The notes below the pieces were generated by a model. It did no database searches and was not told the origin of the DNA. It worked only from the letters and a program-made list of their open reading frames with translations. The position numbers and the translations under genes were made by a program. From assembly GCA_026545225.1 (NCBI GenBank), contig CM048848.1, forward strand, positions 21,368,806 to 21,432,805: a DNA stretch of 64,000 nucleotides, written 5' to 3'. Position 1 is the stretch's first letter. Every line of letters begins with the position of its first letter. Source of the DNA: Cornus controversa (Eukaryota; Streptophyta; Magnoliopsida; Cornales; Cornaceae). Below are positions 47,926 to 59,267 of the stretch, piece by piece.

Positions 47926-48205
47926 TATGAACAAAAAATTCTCTAACGATTTTTGATGATTTTATTAATTTACCCCTGATTAAAATATTTAATTTTATTA
48001 ATAAAAATTGGTGATGTTAAAAAAACTGAATTGCCCCTCTCTCTCTATTTCTTTTCTCTCCATTTCTCTTCTTTTCTCTCTCTCCATTGCCAAAGCACAC
48101 CACCAAGCTCAACTGGCCACCTCACATGTCGGAGCACCATCGCCAGAAAATTAAAATCAAAATTAAGTTATTTAAGATATCCGTATAATCCCAAGACTAC
48201 AAATC
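47926..48205. other. Spacer before truncated NLR
   Basis: AT-rich then CT-rich sequence. The junction with NLR homology lies at about 48205, in the middle of the gene, so the promoter and CC region were not included in the duplication. Confidence 0.5.
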
Positions 48206-49907
48206 AACATTGGAGAATTGTATTTTATGACTTTATTAAGGGGCTCCTTTTTTCAAGATGATACAATATTAGACGAATTTGGTAATATAATAAGTTGTAA
48301 AATGCATCATTGTATGCATGACCTTGCAGTTTCAGTTGGGGGAAGTGAGAGTTCCATGGTAAATTTGGGCGCAGAAGATGTTTCTTCAAAAATTCGTCAC
48401 ATGTCATTTGGTTGGTGTTTATCTATAGGTAGATCATGTAAAATTCCAGCCACGTTGCTTGGAGCTATCAAGACAAGAACATTTTTTTTGGCAGCTCAAG
48501 GATACGATTCAATTTGCTTTTCTTGTGAACCGGAGAATCCACTTTATGCAACAATTCTTTCTAACTTTAAAAGGTTACGCGTGTTGGATTTGCATAGCTT
48601 GGGGATGAACATGGTGCCAAGTTGCATAAGTAAGTTAAGGCATTTAAGGTATCTTGACCTCTCTTGTAATGGTGGCATTCAGATTCTACCAAATTCTATT
48701 ACTAAGTTGCAAAATTTGCAAACTCTAAAACTTTTTGGTTGTTCTCTCAAAGAATTGTCGAGAAATATTAGAAAATTGGTGAGCCTTAGGCATCTGGAGC
48801 TTAGTTTTCACAGTCGTTTGATTGACATGCCGTGTAGATTGGGACAGCTGACTTCTCTTAGAACGTTAAACCAGTTCATTATGGGTCGATGCAACAGGTT
48901 AAGGGAATTGAAAGATTTAAATAATCTAAGGGGAGAGCTATCAATTAAACTACCAGAGAGGCTACCATTTTCTGAAAGGCCAACATTAAAAAAAGTTGAG
49001 GAAGCGAACTTGGAGGGAAAAGAATTCCTTCAGTATTTGAAATTAAATTTTGGTAACAACTCCTATGATGATGATGATGGTGAGTTAGGGCTAGTGTTGG
49101 AAGCTCTCCAGCCACATGCAAATATGAAAAAGCTCAAAATAGAAGATTATAAGGTTGTGAGATTACCAACATGGATTTTGTCCCTCTCAAATCTTGTTGA
49201 GATTTCTTTATCACAGTGTATCGGATGCAAATATCTTCCAAAAATTGAGCATCTTTCTTGTCTCAAAAGTCTTCATCTTCATGACTTATTTTCGCTGGAG
49301 TACATAGATGATGACAACAGTTGTGGTGTTAATAATGAATTACTCTCTTCTTCAAGGGAGCCAACAACAACCACATTCTTTCCAGCACTGAAACATATCA
49401 ATTTCTGAAAATTGCCTAATTTGAAGAGATGGTCGAGGAATAAAGAAGCACTTCTACCAAAATTTCCTTGTCTTCTTGAATCAATAATCTGGTTCTGCCC
49501 CAGGTTAACATCAATGCCTCTACAACCAACTGTTGTAAAACTAAAATTTGGGTGTGTCAGTGAGAAGGTAGTACAACAGCAGTTACTGACCACATTTGTT
49601 GCAAGGACATCTTCTTCACTGGTTCCTCTTTCCAACTTAAAGGAACTGGTAATATGTGGCATCTATTGCCTAGTTACTCTACTGGAGGGACTTCTCACTT
49701 CTCTACAGAAACTAGAGATTGTATCATGTGAAAGACTAACCTCTTTGTGTAGAGGGATGCGACATCTCACCGCCCTCATGTCCCTGGAGATCCACCACTG
49801 CAAAGAGATTGATTTGTCAGATGGTGATGATGATGGCATGCATTTTCAAGGCCTTAGGAACCTAACTTCTCTGTTTATCTTCAAAAATCCCAAGTTGGAG
49901 TCTCTTC
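48206..49907 (+). pseudogene. Truncated NLR paralogue, 5' segment
   Basis: Near-identical to 37446-39168 of the NLR-derived gene (about 95% by eye). It begins within the winged-helix region (YFMTLLRGSFFQDD), keeps the CMHDLA motif and most leucine-rich repeats, and lacks the CC domain, start and promoter. A stop at 49406-49408 arises from a small change relative to the paralogue, after which the frame continues to 49907. The GAT-repeat acidic stretch is shorter here (four rather than six aspartates before GELG). Homology is cut at 49907 by a retroelement and resumes at 54290. Confidence 0.92.
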
Positions 49908-50355
49908 TGATGTAGGACAGTTTTAGTAGGTTTCATATTATATATATCTATATATATTTTTAATATTTTTTTAGAGAAAGTTTAATTTTGGGTATTAATT
50001 TTCTTTTATTTTTTGTTTCCTTTGGAAATAGATTTTCTTTTCCTGTTAGGATAAGAATTTCTACAAGTTTCCTTTATTGTTTTAGTGTTTTCTTTCTTTT
50101 TTCATTTCCTTTGGAAATAGATTTTCTTTTCCTGTTAGGATTAGAATTTCTACAAGTTTCCTTTATTTTTAGGTTTCCTAGTATTGTTAGGATTATGATT
50201 TCTCTATTATAAATATATGTACTGTCATAGGGTAGAGATGAATCAATTTATCAATAAAGTTTTACTTTGGTTTACAATTAATTATGCTGGTGGATTCTAG
50301 TTTCTGTGTTCTTAGGGTTTACGCTAGTAACCCCTTATACTTCCGTTCTGCGTCA
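49908..50355 (+). repeat. Gag-element LTR 1
   Basis: 448 bp. It contains a TATAAAT box near 50208, an AATAAA signal near 50253 and an internal direct duplication of about 60 bp (50017-50080 and 50102-50166, GTTTCCTTTGGAAATAGATT...). Confidence 0.92.
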
Positions 50356-51873
50356 AGTGGTATCAGAGCTTAAGGATTTGCCTTGTACGATGGTCAACAA
50401 CGAAGACAGAGGAGTTAACCCTGGTGACGCTGGTCGTAGGGATGTAGATATATGGGCAGCAATTAATGAGCAGCGATAGGTGATGGAGAGGTTGACGACC
50501 ACATTACAGCAACTGATGGAGCGGCAGCCTAATCCTGACATCCCTATTTGTAACGCTCAAGCCCCTGCCAATAGAGTTAGAGTCAAGGGAGTTGCCCTTG
50601 GCCGCCCTGGAGGTGGACATCCGCCTAGAGCGGCGAGACACGAGTAGTTTGAAGATTTGAGTGATGAAGACTCTAATGAGGATGTTGTGGGTCACCAAGG
50701 AATATGACAACAAAATCGAAACCAAAATCAACCTGACTATAGAATACACGCAGACATACCGCTGTTCTATGGTAAATTGCAGATTGAAGAATTCTTGGAC
50801 TGGATTTCTGAGGTTGAGAGGTTTTTCGAGATGCCTGAAGTTACGGAGGATCGACAAGTCAAGATCGTGGCATATAAGTTGAGAAGCGGGGCTACTGTTT
50901 GGTGGGAGAAGTTGCAAAATGATAGGCGACGACAAGGCAAGGCTCCTATACGAACCTGGAGGAGAATGAGACAACTTCTGATGAGCAAGTTTTTACCACC
51001 AGATTATGAGCTGATGATGTATAACAAATATCATAATTACAGGAAAGAGGATGTGTCTATCAACGATTGGACGAAGGAGTTTGAAGTTAATTTTATTGGA
51101 GTCACTACTTATTTTAAGGAGATTGATTGTGAGAAAAATTTTATTGTTTCACCTCTCGTAACGAAAGATTACAAAGAAAATGATTTCGATGCCAAATTAG
51201 GTGATGATCAAAATGATGAAAATCTCAATTTGCATGTCCAAAAGGAGGTAGAAGAATATATTGATATCAATGATAACTTGGAAGAACAATCAGTCGCAAA
51301 AGTTTCATGTGATTCCTTGTTGTTCAACAAAGTCGAAGAGGATAAAGGCATGGAGCATGGGAACACTTACGACATGGACCCATATTCAAGGAGTCAAGGT
51401 AATGACGTGACACAAGAGTTTGAGCACACGATCAAATATGTTGAGGATGCTTCCATGGTTTGCACCAAGAATGAGGATGATGATGTTATCCATGAGACCC
51501 TAGCTGATGGTTATTCCAACATGGATGTTCACTAGAAAATTATTCCAGAATGTTCCTTATTCACCAAAAGACTTGAATGGCCACTTAAAGGTGGAGAAAA
51601 GGTAAATTTTATAGTTACCAGAATAATACAATCAAGCATTAAAATTTGGGATCTTGGCATTAAAAGTGAAGTTCAGCTATATGGAGTATCAAGTGGTATT
51701 ATTGAGAAGTTGAAAAAAAGGAAAGAAAAATGGCAGAAAATATTGAGGCAAGTTTATGAAGCTTTGAGATTAGGTCTTGGGTGGTATAAAATTCTGTTCA
51801 TACTCATATATGATGAGTCGCTTTATTTGTAATAAAACTCGAGGGCGAGTTTTTTTTTTGAAGTGGGAGAGAC

Positions 51874-52324
51874 TGATGTAGGACACTTTTAGTAGGTTTC
51901 ATATTATATATATCTATATATATATTTAATATTTTTTTACAGAAAGTTTAATTTTGGGTATTAATTTTCTTTTATTTTTCGTTTCCTTTGTAAATAGATT
52001 TTCTTTTCCTGTTAGGATTAGAATTTCTACAAGTTTTCTTTATTGTTTTAGTGTTTTCTTTCTTGTTTTCGTTTCCTTTGAAAATATATTTTTTCTTTTC
52101 CAGTTAGGATTAGAATTTCTACAAGTTTCCTTTATTTTTAGGTTTCCTAGTATTGTTAGGATTATGATTTCTCTATTATAAATATATGCACTGCCATAGG
52201 GCAGAGATGAATCAATTTATCAATAAAGTTTTACTTTGGTTTACAAATAATTGTGCTGGTGGATTCCAGTTTCTGTGTTCTTAGGGTTTACGCCGGTAAC
52301 CCCTTATACTTCCGTTCTGCATCA
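51874..52324 (+). repeat. Gag-element LTR 2 (central)
   Basis: 451 bp, shared by the two tandem units. Confidence 0.92.
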
Positions 52325-53842
52325 AGTGGTATCAGAGCCTAAGGATTTGCCTTGTATGATGGTCAACAACGAAGACGGAGGAGTTAACCCTGGTGACGCT
52401 GGTCGTAGGGATGCAGATATATGGGCAACAATTAATGAGCAGCGACAGGCGATGGAGAGGTTGACAGCCACGTTACAGCAATTGGTGGAGTGGCAGCCTA
52501 ATCTTGACATCCCTATTTGTAACGCTCAAGCCCCTGCCAATAGAGTTAGAGTCGAGGGAGTTGCCCTTGGCCGCCCTGGAGGTGGACATCCGCCTAGAGC
52601 GACGAGACACGAGCAGTTTGAAGATTTGAGTGATGAAGACTTTGATGAGGACATTGCGGGTCACTAAGGGATTCATCAACAAAATCAAAACCAAAATCAA
52701 CCTGACTATAGAATACGTGCAGACATACCGCTGTTCTATGGTAAATTGCAGATTGAAGAATTTTTGAACTGGATTTCTGAGGTTGAGAGGTTTTTTGAGA
52801 TGCCTGAAGTTACGGAGGATCGACAAGTTAAGATGGTGGCATATAAGTTGAGAAGTGGGGCTACTGTTTGGTGGGAGAAGTTGCAAAACGATAGGCGACG
52901 ACAAAGCAAGGCTCCTATACGAACCTAGAGGAGAATGACACAAATTCTGATAAGCAGGTTTTTACCACCAGATTATGAGCAGATGATGTATAACAAATAT
53001 CATAATTACAGGAAAGAGGATATGTTTATCAACGGTTGGACGAAGGAGTTTGAAGGTAATTTTATTGGAGTCACTACTTATTTTAAGGAGATTGATTGTG
53101 AGAAAATTTTTATTGTTTCACCTCTTGTAACGAAAGATTACAAAGAAAATGATTTCGACACCAAATTAGGTGATGATCGAAATGATGAAAATCTCAAATT
53201 GCATGTCCAAAAGGAGGTGGAAGAATATGTTGATATCAATGATAACTTGGAAGAACAACCAGTCGCAAAATTTTCCTATGATTCCTTGTTGTTCAACAAA
53301 GTCGAAGAGGATGAAGGCATGGACCATGGGAACACTTACGATATGGACCCATATTCAAGGAGTCAAGGTAATGACGTGACACAAGAGTTTGAGCACACGA
53401 TCAAATATGTTGAGGATGCTTCCATGGTTTGCACCAAGAATGAGGATGCTGATGTTATCCATGAGACCCTAGCTGATGGTTATTCCAACATGGATGTTCA
53501 CTGGAAAATTATTCCAAAATGTTCCTTATTCACCAAAAGACTTGAATGGCCACTTAAAGGTGGAGAAAAGGTAAATTTTATAGTTACCAAAATGATACAA
53601 TCAAGCATTAAAATTTGGGATCTTGGCATTAAAAGTGAAGTTCAGCTATATGGAGTATCAAGTGGTGTTATTGAGAAGTTGAAAAAAAGGAAAGAAAAAT
53701 TGTAGAAAATATTGAGGCAAGTTTATGAAGCTTTGAGATTAGGTCTTGGGTGGTATAAAATTCTGTTCATACTCATATATGATGAGTCACTTTATTTGTA
53801 ATAAAACTCAAGGACGAGTTTTTTTTTTGAAGTGGGAGAGAC

Positions 53843-54289
53843 TGATGTAGGACACTTTTAGTAGGTTTCATATTATATATATCTATATATATATTTAATA
53901 TTTTTTTAGAGAAAGTTTAATTTTGGGTATTAATTTTCTTTTATTTTCGTTTCCTTTGAAAATAGATTTTCTTTTTCTATTAGGATTAGAATTTCTACAA
54001 GTTTTCTTTATTGTTTTAGTGTTTTCTTTCTTTTTTCGTTTCCTTTGGAAATAGATTTTCTTTTTCTGTTAGGATTAAAAATTCTACAAGTTTCCTTTAT
54101 ATTTAGGTTTCCTAGTATTGTTAGGATTATGATTTCTCTATTATAAATATATGTACTGCCATAGGGCAGAGATGAGTCAATTTATCAATAAAGTTTTACT
54201 TTGGTTTATAATTAATTATGCTGGTGGATTCCAGTTTCTGTGTTCTTAGGGTTTGCGCTGGTAACCCCTTATACTTCCGTTCTGCGTTA
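53843..54289 (+). repeat. Gag-element LTR 3
   Basis: 447 bp, followed directly by the TCTTC target duplication. Confidence 0.92.
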
Positions 54290-54720
54290 TCTTCCCACGG
54301 GGCTTCAACACGTTACCACTCTGCAAGATCTATCTATTCTAGATTGTGAAAGTTGGAAAGGTTTACTGGAGTAGATAGGCAACCTCACATCACTTTAACA
54401 TCTTTGGATTCGTCTATACTGCAAATCTACATCATTGCCCGAAGGGATGCGTTTGCTCACTGCATTACAAAAACTGGAAATTGAAGATTGTTCATAGGAG
54501 CTGAAGGATAGATGCCAAAAGGAAACGGGGGAAGATTGGCCTAAAATTGCTCACATCCCATAGGTTATAATAAAAGGTATCCTTCTTAATTTGAACCCTT
54601 TATATATCCACCATAAAAAATTTCATCTTGTTTTTTTCACAAGCAACTATTCATCTTATTCATTCTTCCTCTCTTAATCTGTTCAAATTTCAGCTGAATA
54701 TTTGATGTTGACATTGATAT
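54290..54720 (+). pseudogene. Truncated NLR paralogue, 3' segment
   Basis: It continues the homology to the gene at 36731-39475 from its position 39164 (GGGGCTTCAACACGTTACC) through the last leucine-rich repeats to the 3' flank. Several in-frame stops are present (for example TAG where the paralogue has TGG at ...PEWIGN) and the original stop codon is changed. The homology ends at about 54720, next to the CACTA terminus at 54724. Confidence 0.9.
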
Positions 54721-54723
54721 ATA

Positions 54724-54965
54724 CACTACAAGAAATTAGGATTTTAACGACAGACTTTTTACGATGGGCCCGCATGGCCCCTTGTGAAAAACAATTTTCT
54801 ACGACGGGCCCGCATAGCCCCTTGTAGAAAATCACTTTCTACGACGAGCTCGCATGAGCCGTTGTAGAAATTAGTTTTCCACGATGGGCCATGTAGGCCC
54901 GTTGTAGAAAGTTGGTTTTCACGACGGGCTAATGGCCCGTCGTAGAAAGCTTTATTCTTATTACG
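54724..54965 (+). mobile_element. CACTA transposon left terminus and subterminal repeats
   Basis: CACTACAAGAAATTAGG at 54724-54740 is a canonical CACTA terminal inverted repeat, preceded by ATA as the possible 3-bp target duplication. Subterminal units of about 45-50 bp follow to 54950, each an imperfect palindrome of the form CTACGACGGGC...GCCCGTTGTAGAAA, five copies, as expected for transposase-binding regions. The matching right terminus is not found before 64000. Confidence 0.9.
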
Positions 54966-55159
54966 GGCTTTGCCCGTAATTGAAATGTTTTTTAAAAATA
55001 ATTTCATGTTATTATTTTGGTTTCGCGCGATACACTCTTCCTCTCTCTCATGGGCGCGTTCAATTTTCTCTCTCACTTCAGACCTTCTCTCTCATTCCAT
55101 CTCTACTCAAAATCTCAACCTATAATCTCTGTTCCTCAACCAAATTTAAACTCAATCTC

Positions 55160-55295
55160 ACCAGACAATTGAAGCCCTAACCCAATCTCACTCACCGATC
55201 GAAACCCTAACCCAATCCCACTCACCAATCGAAGCCCTAACCCAATCTCTTTCCCTTCGGTGAAAGCCCTAACCTAATCTCACTCCTTGATTGAT
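55160..55295 (+). repeat. About 30-bp repeat in leader-like sequence
   Basis: GAAGCCCTAACCCAATCTCACTC-type units occur four times (near 55168, 55199, 55231, 55265), degenerate, in CT-rich 5'-UTR-like sequence between the CACTA terminus and the first captured exons. Confidence 0.75.
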
Positions 55296-55465
55296 TAAGT
55301 CAGCCCACAACTCCATGAGTTCATCATGTTCTCCAGCACCGGCAAACTCCATGAGTTCATCAGTCCTTCCATCTCGTATATATTCCTTTCTCTCTCTCTC
55401 TCTATACTCTCTTTCTCTCACTATAATATTAGCTTATTTTATTTTATTTTTATGTATATTTTGAG

Positions 55466-55556
55466 AATGAAGACAATGTTTGATCAGTACCAGAAGACTT
55501 TGGGGATCGATCTGCGGAACTCACACTATGAGGTCTCTCTCTGTTTCTAATACGTA

Positions 55557-55593
<37 letters not shown>

Positions 55594-55960
55594 CGTTGTG
55601 TTATACTTATATATGTTGATTGATGCTTTGCAGAGAATGAAAGAAAATTTGAAGAAACTCAAAGACATTAATAGGAAATTTCTGAGGGAAATTAGGTGAT
55701 ATTTAGGAGAAGTTTTTACTTACTTAATTTGTTCTGTTACGTTGTTGAAATTTTTTGAAAATTTAAATTGTGTTTTGCGTGTGTTGATATTTTTGATGAA
55801 TTTTCTTAATTCGGTAGGCAAAAGATAGGTGAGAGTTTGAACGATCTGAGTTATGAGGATCTTCTTCGTCTTCATGAAGATGGCCTCTCTCGACGACTCT
55901 GCCTTGGTTGGGCTCCCCATGTCTATCTTCAAGAAGCTATCAATAACTTCAGGATCACTG
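55466..55960 (+). pseudogene. AP3-like: APETALA3/DEFICIENS-type MADS-box fragment (K-box)
   Basis: Three exons. 55466-55532 (67 bp) encodes MKTMFDQYQKTLGIDLRNSH then YE with a GT donor. 55634-55695 (62 bp) encodes RMKENLKKLKDINRKFLREI. 55818 onward encodes QKIGESLNDLSYEDL and continues to a donor near 55961. The 67- and 62-bp exon sizes equal those of exons 2 and 3 of MIKC-type floral homeotic genes, and the YQKTLGIDL...HYE and NLKKLK motifs are those of B-class AP3/DEF proteins. Beyond SYEDL the sequence departs from AP3 and encodes LGWAPHVYLQEAINNF, which I cannot identify and which may be a fusion to another captured exon. The MADS DNA-binding domain and C-terminus are absent. Confidence 0.85.
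55556..55592. repeat. (TG)n(TA)n microsatellite
   Basis: It lies in the intron between the two K-box exons of the MADS fragment. Confidence 0.95.
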
Positions 55961-57134
55961 GTACGTTTTCTTTATTTCTTTTTATGATTGTTTTGAATTT
56001 TGTTATAATTAGTTATTTTATGACCTTGTTTGGTTGCCAGAAAATATAAGAGAAGAAAAGAAAATAGAACTGGATAATATTTTATGTAATCTTGGTTTCC
56101 CAAATGTGAAAGATTTGTTACTTTCCCCAACAAAAAAAAAATTGAAAGATTTGTTCACGACTCAATTGATCAAAGTAGTTGTATCATGCTTAGATAACTG
56201 GAGAATTTTGTTTTCTTAAGTTCAAGATAATTAAAAGATTCAGATAACTTTTAAAATAAGATTCAATAACCGAACCTCTTTACTTTTTTACAGTTTATCT
56301 GAAAACCAAACAGAGGATATAAAATTTTTCTAAGAGTCTTAGTTCATGCTTTACATGTGATGATTTATCGATGTATATCCAGACAACTTATATTTGTTGA
56401 CAGATTGATATTTTGTGTTAGTTTATTCATGCACAAAAGAAAAATGAAAAATCCACTACTTTTCATTTCATTGCAGAGAAATATAGAATTAGAAAAAAGA
56501 GCACTTGGACCTTGCAATAGTCTGGGTTGAAGTGGCTATTGCATTGTTCTTACTTTTCTTATCTTTTCATTATAACTTCTTGATACATCACTAAAATAAA
56601 GTATGGAAATTCTAAAAATGTATTGGTGGTGGGGGTGGATAACGTAAGAGTCACATGTTTTCTTTTCTTTTTTATTTTCAGTTTCCTTTTTTATATATCA
56701 GCATTAGTGATGACTGGTGCTGTAACTCAACTGCTCTTTTCTTAATAGGTTTGACAAGAAATAAAATATATATCCGACAAGCATATATGCCCCATCGAAA
56801 ATGTGCACATTCTGCAACAAATATGCATACATATGTATAAGCTGAAAAAGTGTGGATTTACATGTACAGTATGCTCATAGAACTGCAAGAAAAGTAAATT
56901 GAATAGTGGCTTTAATATACTTGTATGTCATTTATGCATGCAATAGCTTGGATGTAATTATGCATATTTGGCAAAATCCTTTCTTCGTAATTACTTAATT
57001 ATTCAATTGTAACCTAATTCTTTATCTACATTATCATTTACACAAGTTTTTTTTTATTTGGTGTCCTAGATTGATGAAACAATTGATTTTTTCCTTTTTC
57101 CTTTTTCTTCTTTTAAATATGTATTAGATACTTG

Positions 57135-58541
57135 TCAAGAATGTTGAGATAAACATTTAGAGAATTGGCTAAGCTATCGTTCTTGATCCTCCCAAGACCC
57201 ATGAACACTCATTGGATAGTAGATTACCCATTTCCCAGTCTTCTCGAGTAATGCTAGTTTTTCCTTCATATAGTCTCCCTCAAATTCATAGTGTGTTGTT
57301 GGATTAAGAAGTTGCCTATCTATTCCTCCTGGCATTTAACCTTAGTTTGCATGTATCATGCTTGAAATTGCTTGTTCATCAAGGGAAAGAGGCTTTGGCA
57401 TCTTTATTTGAAGTTAACGTGGATGATGAAACAAATGCAAAAGGGGATGAGGCCTCTATCATCAGTGTAGGACTTGAACCTTTGGCTCCATTACCAAGAT
57501 ATGCCTCACACTTGAGGGTTTCTTGTGTGAAAATACCAGAATGTGGTACCTTTGAATCTCTTAAACAAAGTTCGTCTATTGAAGCTGAAGATCGTCAAGA
57601 AATGATTGATCTGGCACTACATAATTACTTTGAAATAGATAGATATCTTGCCAAAGATGATCTTTTCAGTATTTGCATCAATTGGAATTGTAGTTCAGCT
57701 TTATGCATTCCTTGCAGCCAAAAGATGCAAAATACCAATGGCACCATCATCTAGACTCTTATTTCTAAGTAGTTTCTTGGCCTCAGGTTGTGGCTATGGA
57801 ACCCTCAGATGAACCAGTTCTCAGAGTCAATCGTACTCAAACTACCCTCGTGCTTGGAGGGAATGTTCCTTCTACTATTCCTCCAGATGTGTTGATTGCT
57901 GGAACTAAAATTTTTGTGCCTGTACAAGGAGATACAGTAAAGACTTTGGCCTCTATACTGACACCACCTCTGTGTCCATTAGCACTTTCGTCAAAACTCA
58001 GGTTTGCTATTCTATTATATGGTTTGCCTGGTGAGTTTTGTGGTTTACAATTTTTTGTTCATATTTAATGAGATTTTATTAAAATAAATAAATTAAAAGC
58101 TTCCTGATGTTGTTGATTAGGGAGTCAACGCTATAGCCTTAGGGACTCTTGTTAGTCATAATTTGCAACACAGAATCGAAGGATTTGATAAAAAAATGAA
58201 GGGACTGTTATGTGCAGTGACTTGATATCCTAAAAACTGGATTCATAGACAAGGTTTTTGAATGATTATGGTGAGTTGAATAACCTCTAAGTGAAACAGT
58301 AAAATGTCTTATTTTTCTATTCTGCTATTACACACATATTTATATGCATTCATGTGACTATGTAATTGTTGCTATATACTGATTCAGTACTTTTTGCAGG
58401 GTGTGGGAAGAGGACTGTGGTTAAATATGTTGCTCACCATTTGGGCCTGCATGTAGTGGAATATAGTTGTCATAATCTAATGGCATCCTCTGAAAAAAAT
58501 ATGTCTATTATGCTATCTCAAGCTTTCAGTGCGGCTCGCAG
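57135..58541 (+). pseudogene. PEX6: PEX6 (peroxisomal AAA-ATPase) fragment
   Basis: PEX6 is the AAA-ATPase that, with PEX1, extracts the PEX5 receptor from the peroxisomal membrane. Exon A, about 57135-57750, matches the N-terminal half (AIVLDPPKT early, VKIPECGTFESLK in the middle, ICINWNCSSALCIPCSQ late), with stops near its start. Exon B, 57788-58030, encodes VVAMEPSDEPVLRVNRTQTT to ILLYGLPG with a GT donor. Exon C, 58400-58541, encodes CGKRTVVKYVAHHLGLHVVE to SAARR with a donor. Together they reach the first AAA module, including the GLPGCGKRT nucleotide-binding loop across the intron. The rest of the D1 and all of the D2 ATPase domain are missing. Introns are retained, so the capture was from DNA and not from a processed transcript. 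Confidence 0.93.
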
Positions 58542-58561
58542 GTACTATGGCAGATTTTAGT

Positions 58562-59255
58562 TGCTCTTTAGTATGATCCATGCATGTTGTTGTTGCATAA
58601 CCTAAGACTGTAGTGTTAAACAAAACCACAAAAAAAAAGGAATATTGAAGAAGAATATAGGATCTTTCTACCCTTCTTTTTCTTGTTTAATTGATTTTTT
58701 TCTTCTAAACAACATAGGCAAAGTCGAGATTATTATTTCTTCAAAAAATTATTTTTAAAGATTTTTTTTTCATTTGGCTTCTTTATTATCCTGATATGTT
58801 GGCAATCGATAGGTAGTTAACCCATCTTGCATCTCATCCTCTCACTTCATCCATTTTTTAATTATAAAATGATTCAACTTCATCTTGGTTCTATACTTCT
58901 ATTTTGGCGATCATTTTTCACTTTCTATGAAAACCTATCTACTGTTGAACATGAAAACTAGGCTTCAAGTAATTGTCACTGATTACTATTGTCTGTAGAT
59001 AATGGAAGGGGTAGTGAAATATGTACAGGACATCAATTAGAAATTAGTGGCATGGGCATTGAATATAATGGTAACACCATGAAAAGGATTATCTCAAGAA
59101 TAGTTTGGATATGGATATGTGCTTGTTGAAGACTAAGTTTTGCTTTTAGTACTTTTCTTTTTCATTATTTCAGTTTGATCTTTTTTTTATAGAAATGCTT
59201 TCTATATGATTTGGGTTTACTTTTTTTTAACTTGATTTGAGGTCTCTTATTTTTT
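58562..59255. other. Spacer between captured fragments
   Basis: AT-rich, intron-like sequence. No coding signal is seen. Confidence 0.4.
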
Positions 59256-59267
59256 TTGGTAGGTGTA

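Larger units (their letters stand above)
49903..54294 (+). mobile_element. Tandem gag-only gypsy-type element, TSD TCTTC
   Basis: The element spans 49908-54289, with the 5-bp duplication TCTTC at 49903-49907 and 54290-54294. Structure: LTR (49908-50355), internal (50356-51873), LTR (51874-52324), internal (52325-53842), LTR (53843-54289). The primer site TGGTATCAGAGC follows each 5' LTR by 2 nt, and the purine tract GAAGTGGGAGAGAC precedes LTRs 2 and 3. Each internal part codes for a Retrotrans_gag-like domain (motif WWEKLQNDRRRQ) and an acidic C-terminal region, with no protease, reverse transcriptase or integrase. Each unit has roughly two or three breaks. Outer LTRs differ by about 4-5%, giving an age of a couple of million years. 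It sits inside the NLR paralogue. Confidence 0.93.
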
